7,074 nucleotides of DNA, from assembly GCA_049301135.1 (NCBI GenBank), contig JBAQKP010000309.1, positions 1-7,074 of the forward strand, written 5' to 3'. Positions within the stretch are counted from its first letter, which is position 1. The number at the start of each line of letters is the position of its first letter. The stretch comes from JAYXXU01 sp049301135. GTDB lineage: Bacteria > Pseudomonadota > Gammaproteobacteria > Pseudomonadales > Moraxellaceae. The notes under the pieces were generated by a model. It saw nothing but the letters and a program-made list of their open reading frames with translations. It was not told the DNA's origin and did not search any database. Shown here piece after piece: positions 1 to 6,300 of this stretch. Position numbers and translations under genes: made by a program.

Positions 1-189
1 ATCGAGGACTTGGTTAAAAGGCGGCACTGGCAGCGCGCGCGAATTACGAATGTCTTGAACCAACTGATAGACAAAGTCCTCAGGCGCACCCTCAGGCAGC
101 CGAAACAGAAATAACCCACCGACGTGCATCGGTTGTTGGCGTTTTTCTAATGATAAAAACAGCATGTCAATTGGGCCAAGCGCACGCAT
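1..189 (-). CDS. Wax ester synthase/diacylglycerol acyltransferase (WS/DGAT), N-terminal part only
   Basis: The first 63 codons of a gene that runs off the left edge are visible. The protein starts MRALGPIDMLFLSLEKRQQP, then MHVGGLFLFRLP at 21-32 and a PVPPFNQ stretch at 54-60. This is the conserved N-terminus of bacterial WS/DGAT enzymes of the Acinetobacter type. The family transfers acyl-CoA chains to long-chain alcohols or diacylglycerol, making wax esters and triacylglycerols at the membrane or lipid-body surface. The catalytic HHxxxDG motif lies further in and is outside the window, so activity cannot be judged. The ATG at 189-187 is chosen because GAGGG (201-197) sits 7 nt upstream and an in-frame TGA lies further upstream. 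The gene has its own 261-bp upstream region with promoter-like elements, so it is probably transcribed separately from the cyclase gene behind it. The family call is firm; the choice between wax ester and triacylglycerol as main product is not possible. Confidence 0.93.
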   Translation of the reverse strand, partial: MRALGPIDMLFLSLEKRQQPMHVGGLFLFRLPEGAPEDFVYQLVQDIRNSRALPVPPFNQVLD

Positions 190-297
190 GAGATATCCCT
201 CAAAATTAATAACTGATCAATGTGTGGTTGCCGCGTCAGGTTAGGGCAAAAGCGACTGGCATTACCAGCCATATGTCGAACAATCCCCACAAAACGC

Positions 298-306
298 ACT
301 ATAACA
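298..306 (-). promoter_or_regulatory. Alternative extended -10 (sigma-70-like) element for the wax ester synthase gene
   Basis: The minus strand reads TGTTATAGT, a TGn plus TATAGT hexamer (5 of 6 matches to TATAAT), which is an extended -10 form. At 17-bp spacing the -35 position (326-321) reads GCACGC, which is not a -35 hexamer, so the element would depend on the TGn extension. The start would fall near position 291. It may act as a basal promoter, or either this or the sigma-54-like element may be chance. Confidence 0.35.
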
Positions 307-312
307 TGCTGT

Positions 313-329
313 AGCAGCAAGCGTGCCAG
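313..329 (-). promoter_or_regulatory. Putative sigma-54 (-24/-12) promoter for the wax ester synthase gene
   Basis: The minus strand reads CTGGCACGCTTGCTGCT. Compared with the sigma-54 consensus YTGGCACGrNNNTTGCW, the whole -24 block CTGGCACG matches. The -12 block is CTGCT instead of TTGCW. The invariant GG (327-326) and GC (315-314) are separated by exactly 10 nt, as sigma-54 requires. Transcription would start near position 302, giving a leader of about 113 nt before the ATG at 189. An AT-rich tract (343-370) and an inverted repeat (378-397) lie upstream, as expected for activation by an enhancer-binding protein. This is a pattern match only; an extended -10 sigma-70 element overlaps the region and could be the real promoter. 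Confidence 0.45.
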
Positions 330-377
330 ATTGACTGGTCGGTTATATAAAAATGATCAAAATCAAATCTCAGTCCA

Positions 378-397
378 CAACCACAGCAAAGTGGTTG
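378..397. promoter_or_regulatory. Perfect 7-bp inverted repeat, candidate activator site or hairpin
   Basis: The arms CAACCAC (378-384) and GTGGTTG (391-397) are perfect reverse complements around the 6-nt spacer AGCAAA. The centre lies about 86 bp upstream of the start predicted from the sigma-54-like element, in the range where enhancer-binding proteins bind. It also lies 54 bp downstream of the stop of the cyclase gene, so in RNA it could form a hairpin at that transcript's end. No uninterrupted U-run follows directly on the minus strand, so it is not a canonical intrinsic terminator. Confidence 0.4.
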
Positions 398-432
398 AAT
401 CTGTAGACAAGTTGGCGTAATCAGTCGTAATT

Positions 433-442
433 GTTAGACAAT
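433..442 (+). repeat. Direct repeat GTTAGACAAT, copy 1 (left of the cyclase gene)
   Basis: The 10-mer GTTAGACAAT lies just outside the 3' end of the cyclase gene and recurs on the same strand at 2056-2065, just outside its 5' end. This copy is also part of a small palindrome, ATTGT-TAG-ACAAT (430-442). The shorter GTTAGAC also occurs at 3333-3339 in another intergenic gap. The meaning is unclear. Confidence 0.4.
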
Positions 443-450
443 CTTTACGG

Positions 451-1977
451 TTAGTCGTCAGTACCATCAGCCGAATAGACCGCATTACGGCCAGATCGCT
501 TGGCGCGATACAGTTGGTGATCGGCACGCGCAATCCACTGTTCGATTTCCTCGTCGGCATGTCGGGTTGCTGTACCAAAACTGATGGTCAGCTTTAGGGT
601 GTTGTGTTGATAGAGCGTGACACTATTTTCAATCGCTCGTCTGATATTATCAGCCACTTGATGGGCAGACTCCGCATCACAGCCTTTGAGCACAATCAAA
701 AATTCTTCACCGCCCCAACGACAGACAAAATCCGAGGCGCGCAGGTGGTTTTTAAGCAGTTCGGCCACGGTTTTGAGCGCGGCATCACCGGCCAGATGCC
801 CGTAGCTGTCGTTGATGGCCTTAAAAAAATCAATATCGCCCAGCAACATTGACAGCGGCGTGTGTTGACGCAGACTGTCGTGCGCCATGTTCGGCACGAC
901 CACGTCAAACGCACTGCGATTGGGTAGGCCGGTTAAGCGATCCATGGTGGAGAGTCGCTCAATTTGTCGCTGATAACGGCGAATCGCAATATGGGTAAAC
1001 AGCAGTACGCAGATCGTGATCAAGGCGCAGAGGCCAAGATTCAGATACAGGGTTTTTCGAATCGATGCCGTTGCGTCGGCCTCGTTTTTTTCGACCACCA
1101 GATACCACTTGAGTTCGGGAATATAACGGACATTGACCAGATAGTTGGTATGGTCTTTTTGGTATTGGTAAGTACCACTGTGTTGCTCTGTGAGTTGGTT
1201 GGCAAGCGGTGCGAGACCGTCGATCTCGCTAATTTTGCTGCCTAGTGGTTTGGTACGATCACCCGATAACACCACGCTGCCTTGTTGATCGACAAAATAC
1301 ACGTTGCGCTGGTAGCGTGCTTGGTAGTTGCCAATCAGTGCTTGCACGTCACCCACAGTAATCCCAACGCCCGTCACGCCGATATACTGACCGGCATAGT
1401 CGAACATACGATGATTCACAAATACAATCAGGTTATTACTGAGCTTGCTGTCGCGGTCAACGTTCAGCTCATAGGCTAGCTTTATCTGGCGTACCGCAAA
1501 GTACCAATCATCTTCAGGCTCTTGTAACGTCAGGGTTTTTTGATTGCCATTACCATAATAGTACCGTAGGGTTTTATCTGACACAAAAAAACTGGTAAAC
1601 GCATTTGATTTGATTTGAACATCATTCAGGTATTTGTGCACGGACTCGGGGTTGTGCTCACCCGCCAATACCCAATCACGCAAAAACGTATCCGAGGCCA
1701 TCATCGCCGATATAAACACTGGACGAACAAGGTCTTTTTGGATTTCAGAATAGATATTGTCGGTGGTCAACGGCAGTTCGTTATGAATAATTGAATCGCG
1801 AATCGAGTTTTTTGAGACATAAAAACTGGCAATCGAGGTGGCTAAAAACCCAACGATCAGAACCACAGACAAGAACACAATCAACTGATGTGGTTTGGCA
1901 AAGCCGGACTGTGACAATCTTGGCCGCAGAAATGGGGGGACGATTTTGCTGCCCAAGCGCTGCGGGTCGCGGTGCAT
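451..1977 (-). CDS. Membrane-bound dCache-GGDEF diguanylate cyclase
   Basis: A 508-aa sensor enzyme predicted to condense two GTP into c-di-GMP. A short cytoplasmic N-terminus is followed by a transmembrane helix at about 31-54, a roughly 250-residue periplasmic region (about 56-305) that looks like a double Cache sensor, and a second helix at about 311-331. A short linker without a HAMP domain leads to the GGDEF domain (about 342-505). The domain appears catalytically competent: DRLTGLPNR at 346-354, a metal-site Asp in GDIDFFKAIND (380-390), and the signature GGEEF at 422-426. RASD at 413-416, five residues before the signature, matches the RxxD inhibitory I-site, so product feedback is expected. 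No EAL domain is present. The ATG at 1977 is the first possible ATG: an in-frame TGA lies just upstream, and AGGA (1990-1987) sits 9 nt away. The sensor ligand is unknown. It is transcribed divergently from the FKBP gene and has no obvious operon partner. Confidence 0.96.
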   Translation of the reverse strand: MHRDPQRLGSKIVPPFLRPRLSQSGFAKPHQLIVFLSVVLIVGFLATSIASFYVSKNSIRDSIIHNELPLTTDNIYSEIQKDLVRPVFISAMMASDTFLRDWVLAGEHNPESVHKYLNDVQIKSNAFTSFFVSDKTLRYYYGNGNQKTLTLQEPEDDWYFAVRQIKLAYELNVDRDSKLSNNLIVFVNHRMFDYAGQYIGVTGVGITVGDVQALIGNYQARYQRNVYFVDQQGSVVLSGDRTKPLGSKISEIDGLAPLANQLTEQHSGTYQYQKDHTNYLVNVRYIPELKWYLVVEKNEADATASIRKTLYLNLGLCALITICVLLFTHIAIRRYQRQIERLSTMDRLTGLPNRSAFDVVVPNMAHDSLRQHTPLSMLLGDIDFFKAINDSYGHLAGDAALKTVAELLKNHLRASDFVCRWGGEEFLIVLKGCDAESAHQVADNIRRAIENSVTLYQHNTLKLTISFGTATRHADEEIEQWIARADHQLYRAKRSGRNAVYSADGTDD

Positions 1978-2055
1978 CGACAGGTATCCTCATGTTTTTA
2001 AGCAGGCTATGTTAAACCATTCTGCCTGTGGATGCGTGTGGGTTTCGGTTGGATG

Positions 2056-2065
2056 GTTAGACAAT
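2056..2065 (+). repeat. Direct repeat GTTAGACAAT, copy 2 (right of the cyclase gene)
   Basis: Exact second copy of the 10-mer at 433-442, inside the divergent intergenic region. Together the copies bracket the cyclase gene and its leader. They could be a duplication scar, a regulator half-site or coincidence. Confidence 0.4.
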
Positions 2066-2088
2066 TTAGTGAGGATTGTGGCTTGCGG

Positions 2089-2109
2089 TGTCTGTCAGGC
2101 TATCAGACA
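2089..2109. promoter_or_regulatory. Inverted repeat upstream of the FKBP gene
   Basis: TGTCTG (2089-2094) and CAGACA (2104-2109) are perfect reverse complements around a 9-nt spacer, 31 bp before the FKBP start codon. The surrounding divergent region (1978-2140) must hold promoters for both the cyclase and the FKBP gene. I found no convincing -35/-10 pair: the best plus-strand candidate is TTGCGG (2083-2088) with GACAAT (2106-2111) at 17-bp spacing, which is weak. The repeat overlaps that candidate and could be an operator. Confidence 0.3.
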
Positions 2110-2115
2110 ATCACG

Positions 2116-2127
2116 ATCATGCATGAT
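2116..2127. promoter_or_regulatory. Perfect 12-bp palindrome before the FKBP ribosome binding site
   Basis: ATCATGCATGAT equals its own reverse complement over all 12 bases and ends immediately at the Shine-Dalgarno sequence of the FKBP gene. It has no loop, so it suits binding by a dimeric protein better than an RNA hairpin. No regulator family is recognised. Confidence 0.35.
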
Positions 2128-2133
2128 AGGGGA
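2128..2133 (+). promoter_or_regulatory. Ribosome binding site that fixes the FKBP start
   Basis: AGGGGA lies 7 nt before the ATG at 2141. The reading frame is open well upstream and has another ATG at 2123, but that start would place the Shine-Dalgarno sequence inside the coding region. The 2141 start also gives the normal short-FKBP N-terminus. Confidence 0.75.
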
Positions 2134-2140
2134 TGAGCAA

Positions 2141-2479
2141 ATGAGTGCGTTACAGATCGAAGATTTGGTGATTGGTACGGGCAAGACCTGCGTCAAGGGG
2201 GCGCTGATCACTGCTCATTATACGGGATGGTTGTTGGACGGCACGAAGTTTGATTCGTCACATGATCGCGGTCAGCCGTTTCAGTGTGTGATTGGCACGG
2301 GGCGGGTGATCAAGGGCTGGGATCAGGGCATGATGGGGATGCAGGTTGGTGGTAAGCGTCGCTTGCATGTGCCTGCGGAGTTGGCGTATGGCGCGCGGCA
2401 AGTTGGAGCGTTGATTGCGCCGAATTCGGATTTGGTGTTTGAGATCGAGTTGCTGGAAGTGCTGACGCGGGATGAGTGA
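2141..2479 (+). CDS. FKBP-type peptidyl-prolyl cis-trans isomerase, single-domain cytoplasmic form
   Basis: A 112-aa protein made of one FKBP domain, expected to catalyse cis-trans isomerisation of Xaa-Pro bonds during folding. The FKBP12-type pocket residues are present: Tyr27, Phe37-Asp38 in the GTKFDSS segment, Phe47, Val56-Ile57, Trp60 in GRVIKGWDQG, Tyr83 in the LAYG segment and Phe100 in the C-terminal FEIELLEV strand. Length and layout match the minimal FKBP fold. There is no signal peptide, transmembrane segment or dimerisation extension, so it should be soluble in the cytoplasm, unlike FkpA or Mip. It resembles the small FKBPs of Acinetobacter as I recall them. It is the only plus-strand gene in the window and ends 6 bp from the convergently read 107-aa gene. 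No intrinsic terminator is visible in that gap, so read-through antisense to the neighbour is possible. Confidence 0.96.
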   Translation: MSALQIEDLVIGTGKTCVKGALITAHYTGWLLDGTKFDSSHDRGQPFQCVIGTGRVIKGWDQGMMGMQVGGKRRLHVPAELAYGARQVGALIAPNSDLVFEIELLEVLTRDE

Positions 2480-2485
2480 GCAGTT

Positions 2486-2809
2486 TTAGCAGGTATATGG
2501 ACATTCAATCCGATAGCCTGATGCAGGTAAGTCATTTCTGAGTAAGTCTAGCCCAATTTGACAGCTAGCCTGAAAGCGTTGTTGTTCGGCGGGTTTCCAA
2601 TATTGTCCGGCGCGAGTCGGCTCAGACCAGTCAACCGAGGTGTCAAACCATGAGATGAGGTGGGTGAGCCAGCGTTGGGTGTTTTCGGATAGTGGCAGTT
2701 GTGATAGTTCGATAGCATAGCCGAGTTGTTGTTCGGTCGCTGCATCGGCTGCCCACAGACAAATCCCACTGCCTGCGTCGAAGTAAAATTTAATTTGGAT
2801 CAAGTGCAT
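2486..2809 (-). CDS. Hypothetical protein, 107 aa, acidic, tryptophan-rich
   Basis: I cannot name this protein. It has no signal peptide or transmembrane helix, so it is probably cytoplasmic. It starts with a likely beta strand (IQIKFYFDAGSGICLWAAD), followed by LPLSENTQRWLTHLISWFDT (about 38-57) and a W-P-W-rich stretch (DWSEPTRAGQYW). It ends with a probable helix containing GLDLLRNDLP. The layout, FYFD-G-C-LW, then LPLS, then W-DTS-W, resembles a family of small uncharacterised bacterial proteins that I remember but cannot confirm. The ATG at 2809 is supported by an in-frame TGA just upstream and GAGAAG (2820-2815) 5 nt away. It lies 43 bp downstream of the 141-aa gene on the same strand, so the two are probably co-transcribed. 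G+C on sampled lines is like its neighbours. An immunity or adaptor role is possible but unsupported. Confidence 0.78.
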   Translation of the reverse strand: MHLIQIKFYFDAGSGICLWAADAATEQQLGYAIELSQLPLSENTQRWLTHLISWFDTSVDWSEPTRAGQYWKPAEQQRFQASCQIGLDLLRNDLPASGYRIECPYTC

Positions 2810-2852
2810 GAATGCTTCTCATCTTGATTGGTTTAAATCACAGCAACCACTT

Positions 2853-3278
2853 TTATTGCGATGCAAGCATCCAAACCATTTCGCCATTCTGCTCCACGAT
2901 TTTTGCCGTATGGGATGATAAAAAATCCTGTAAGCGCTGATTGAGTTTAGCGTGATCAGGGGTCTTTGACACTGTTCTAAACCCTGATTTTAAGCCGACG
3001 TTTAAAATGATCTCGTGCATTCTTCTCCAGCCACGGTTGCCTAAGAAGTGTGTTGGACAGAGGTCACTTTCCCAGATGTAACCTTGATAGGCTAAATTTG
3101 ACTCATTAACGCTAAAACCCATGCTTGACCAAGCAGCATGATCGGTCGATCTAAGCCAAATATATGAGTGACGTACCTCGTTAGGGTCATCCCCCATCGG
3201 TATAATCGGTATAAAAGCTCGCTCAAACTGCTGTTCGCACGTCGCATCTGCAAAGACAACTTTGTAGAAATCTTTCAT
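2853..3278 (-). CDS. Hypothetical protein, 141 aa, soluble, no recognised domain
   Basis: I do not recognise the family. The protein begins MKDFYKVVFADATCEQQF and has an aromatic-rich middle with YIWLRSTDHAAW (about 39-50) and GYIWESDLCP (about 66-75). It continues with GNRGWRRMHEIILNVGLKSG and a helical C-terminal part (KLNQRLQDFLSSHTAKIV) ending in EMVWMLASQ. No signal peptide or membrane segment is seen. Strand-like and helix-like stretches suggest a compact globular protein. The ATG at 3278 is the first possible start: an in-frame TAG lies 3 codons upstream, and AGG (3290-3288) sits 9 nt away. G+C is about 40-48% on sampled lines, against about 52% on a sampled metH line, which mildly suggests a separate origin. 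It precedes the 107-aa gene by 43 bp and follows metH by 71 bp with a REP-like palindrome between. Confidence 0.78.
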   Translation of the reverse strand: MKDFYKVVFADATCEQQFERAFIPIIPMGDDPNEVRHSYIWLRSTDHAAWSSMGFSVNESNLAYQGYIWESDLCPTHFLGNRGWRRMHEIILNVGLKSGFRTVSKTPDHAKLNQRLQDFLSSHTAKIVEQNGEMVWMLASQ

Positions 3279-3302
3279 GCTGTTCTACCTATTAGCAAAT
3301 CA

Positions 3303-3324
3303 GGTGCGCATGGCGCACCCTACG
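3303..3324. repeat. REP-like palindromic element downstream of metH
   Basis: GGTGCGC (3303-3309) and GCGCACC (3313-3319) are perfect complements around a 3-nt loop. The minus strand reads CGTAGGGTGCGC, then the loop, then GCGCACC. This GTAGGGTGCGC...GCGCACC form is, to my knowledge, a common intergenic REP-like repeat in many proteobacteria. In the metH transcript it would form a strong hairpin starting 26 nt after the stop codon. It is not followed by a U-run, so it may stabilise the 3' end or slow polymerase rather than terminate classically. It is the only copy in the window. Confidence 0.55.
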
Positions 3325-3349
3325 TTTTATTGGTTAGACTGCTTTTACA

Positions 3350-6300
3350 TCACTCCAAATTCGGACTTAACCAACGCTCTGCGGTTTCAACCGACCAGCC
3401 TTTACGCGCCGCATAACTCTCCAGCTGATCACGGCCAATTTTGCCGACGTTAAAATACTCACTCTGAGGGTGTGAGTAATAAAACCCACTGACGCTCGAC
3501 GGCGGCCACATCGCAAAATTCTCGGTTAACACCGTGCCGATGCGTGCGGTACTGCCGAGCCAGTCAAACAGCTTGGCCTTTTCGCTATGCTCAGGACAGG
3601 CCGGATAGCCGGGGGCAGGGCGAATGCCTTTGTATTTTTCCTTGATCAATGACTCATTGTCCAAAGCTTCATCGGCAGCATAGCCCCAAAACTCCTTACG
3701 CACCCGCTCATGCAGACGTTCCGCAAATGCCTCAGCCAAACGATCCGCCAGCGACTGCACCAAAATGGCGTTAAAATCATCGCCTTTGGCTTTGTAGTCG
3801 TTGGCCAGTTCTTCCGCGCCGAAGATCGACACGGTAAAGCCGCCCAGATAATCTTGCGCAGGGCTGTCCTGTTGCGCGATAAAATCAGCCAAGCTCAAGT
3901 TGGCCTTACCGCTGGCTTTATCGGATTGTTGGCGCAGATGCTCAAAGCGCTGTACTGCATTGCTGCGTTGCTCATCGGCATACACTGCCACGCTATCCTG
4001 ATCAATACGCGCCGCCGGAAACAGCCCGAACACCGCTTTGGCTTGTACGCTGTCGTTTTCGACCAGTTCGGTCAGCATGTCTTGTGCATTGGCAAACAAG
4101 TCACGCGCCGCTTCGCCGACGATCTCGTCTTGCAGGATTTTTGGGTATTTGCCAGCCAGACTCCACGACACGAAGAACGGTGTCCAGTCGATATACGGGA
4201 CAAGTTCACGCAGCGAATAATTTTCAAACACTTGAATGCCGAGTTGATTCGGCACAGGTGGACGGTAGCCTTGCCAGTCGAGTTTTAGCCCTTGCTCAAT
4301 CGACTCTGCGTAGGACAGTTTGGCGGCTTTTGGGGCGCGATTGGCGATCCGTTCGCGGACTTCGGCATATTCGGCACGGCGTTCGGCGATAAACGCTGGT
4401 TTCATTTCGGGCGAAAGCAGAGTAGTGGCCACACCAACCGCACGCGAAGCATCCGCGACATAGATCACCGCATCATTGCTATATTGCGGGTCGATTTTGA
4501 CTGCGGTGTGCGCTTTAGAGGTGGTTGCGCCGCCGATCATCAACGGGATTTTAAAGCCTTGCCGTTGCATTTCTTTGGCGACGAACACCATTTCATCCAG
4601 ACTTGGCGTGATCAGGCCAGACAGTCCGATGATATCGACTTTTTCGTCGATGGCGGTTTTGAGGATTTTTTCGGCGGACACCATCACGCCCAGATCAACA
4701 ATATCGTAACCGTTACAACCGAGTACCACGCCGACGATGTTTTTGCCGATGTCATGCACGTCGCCTTTGACCGTCGCCATCAGCACTTTGCCTTTGGTTT
4801 GGCCGACTTGTTTTTCGGCTTCGATATACGGGTTGAGCCATGCGACCGATTGCTTCATGACGCGGGCGGATTTGACCACTTGCGGCAGGAACATTTTGCC
4901 CGCACCAAACAAATCGCCGACAACGTTCATGCCGTCCATCAGCGGTCCTTCGATCACGTCGAGTGGGCGTTTGCTGGCCAAGCGCGCTTCTTCGGTGTCT
5001 TGGTCGATGAAGGCGGTAATACCTTTGACCAAGGCGTATTCGAGCCGTTTATTGACCGGCAGTTCGCGCCATTCAAGGTTTTCGGCCTGACGTACTGCAC
5101 CATCACCGCGATATTTTTCGGCGATTTCCAGCAGGCGGTCGGTTGCGTCGGGGCGTAGATTCAGCACCACGTCGATCACGGCGGTTTTGAGTTCAGCCGG
5201 AATGTCGTCATAAATCGCCAGTTGTCCGGCGTTGACGATGCCCATGGTCATGCCTTGTTGGATGCAGTGATACAAGAACACCGCATGAATCGCCTCGCGC
5301 ACCGGTTCGTTACCACGGAAGCTAAACGAGACGTTTGACACGCCGCCGGAGATCATCGCATGCGGTAGGTTTTGTTTGATCCATGCCGTGCCTTCAATAA
5401 AATCAACGGCATAGTTATTGTGTTCTTCGATACCGGTAGCGACCGCAAAGATGTTCGGGTCAAAAATAATATCTTCCGCCGGAAAGCCGACTTCATCGAC
5501 CAGCACCCGATAGGAGCGTTCGCAAATTTCGCGTTTGCGTGCTGCGGTGTCGGCTTGTCCGAGTTCATCGAACGCCATTACGATCACCGCCGCACCATAA
5601 CGGCGACAGAGTTTGGCTCGTTCGACAAATTCCGCATGGCCTTCTTTTAAGCTGATCGAGTTGACCACCGGCTTGCCTTGCACGCACTTCAGACCAGCTT
5701 CGATGATTTCCCACTTGGATGAGTCGATCATGATCGGCACGCGCGAGATGTCCGGCTCTGACGCGATCATGTTGAGAAATTGCACCATCGCGCCTTCGGA
5801 GTCGAGCATGCCCTCATCCATGTTGATGTCGATGATCTGTGCGCCGCCTTGCACTTGGTCGAGCGCGACTTCGAGCGCTTCGGTGTAGTTTTGTTCGCGG
5901 ATCAAGCGGGCAAATTTCTTCGAGCCGGTCACGTTGGTACGTTCGCCGACGTTGACGAACAGCGAATTTTTGGTAATGTTAAATGGCTCTAAACCAGACA
6001 AGCGGCAAGCGGGTTCAATCTCAGGTAGCGGACGCGGTGCAAAATCTTTCACCACGTTGTAAATCGCGGCGATGTGTTCCGGTGTCGTGCCGCAGCAGCC
6101 GCCGGTGATATTAATAATGCCACTTTCAGCAAATTCGCGGATAAATTCGGCGGTTTGCTCAGGCGTTTCGTCGTACTCGCCGAAGGCATTCGGTAAGCCT
6201 GCGTTCGGGTGCGCTGAGACAAAAATATCGGCTTTGTCGCTGACGGTTTTGACGTGTGGTTTCATCGCATCCGCGCCAAGTGCGCAGTTAAACCCAATCG

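Noticed and set aside
253..278. Small hairpin in the acyltransferase leader (CTGG-N5-CCAG)
   Set aside because: The stem is only 4 bp, with a weak outer CGAC/GTCG pairing interrupted by a 6-nt bulge, too weak to call a regulatory RNA structure.
220..420. Short plus-strand open frame (66 codons) between the acyltransferase and cyclase genes
   Set aside because: The sequence is Arg/Cys-rich without a convincing ribosome binding site, and the interval holds promoter-like elements on the other strand. It looks like chance.
1895..2140. N-terminal extension of the FKBP frame
   Set aside because: The extension runs back into the oppositely read cyclase gene. The Shine-Dalgarno sequence at 2128-2133 and the normal FKBP length point to the start at 2141.
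3303..3324. Classical rho-independent terminator for metH
   Set aside because: The stem is strong, but the bases after it on the minus strand (TGATTTGC) are not a U-run, so I list it as a REP-like repeat.
3710..4288. Plus-strand open frame (192 codons) antisense to the 3' part of metH
   Set aside because: It lies within the AdoMet-domain coding region of metH and has no recognisable domain, so it is a shadow frame.
4292..5158. Long plus-strand open frame (288 codons) antisense to metH
   Set aside because: It lies wholly within the intact metH gene, encodes a His/Asp/Phe-rich low-quality sequence with no recognisable domain, and is explained by metH codon bias on the other strand.
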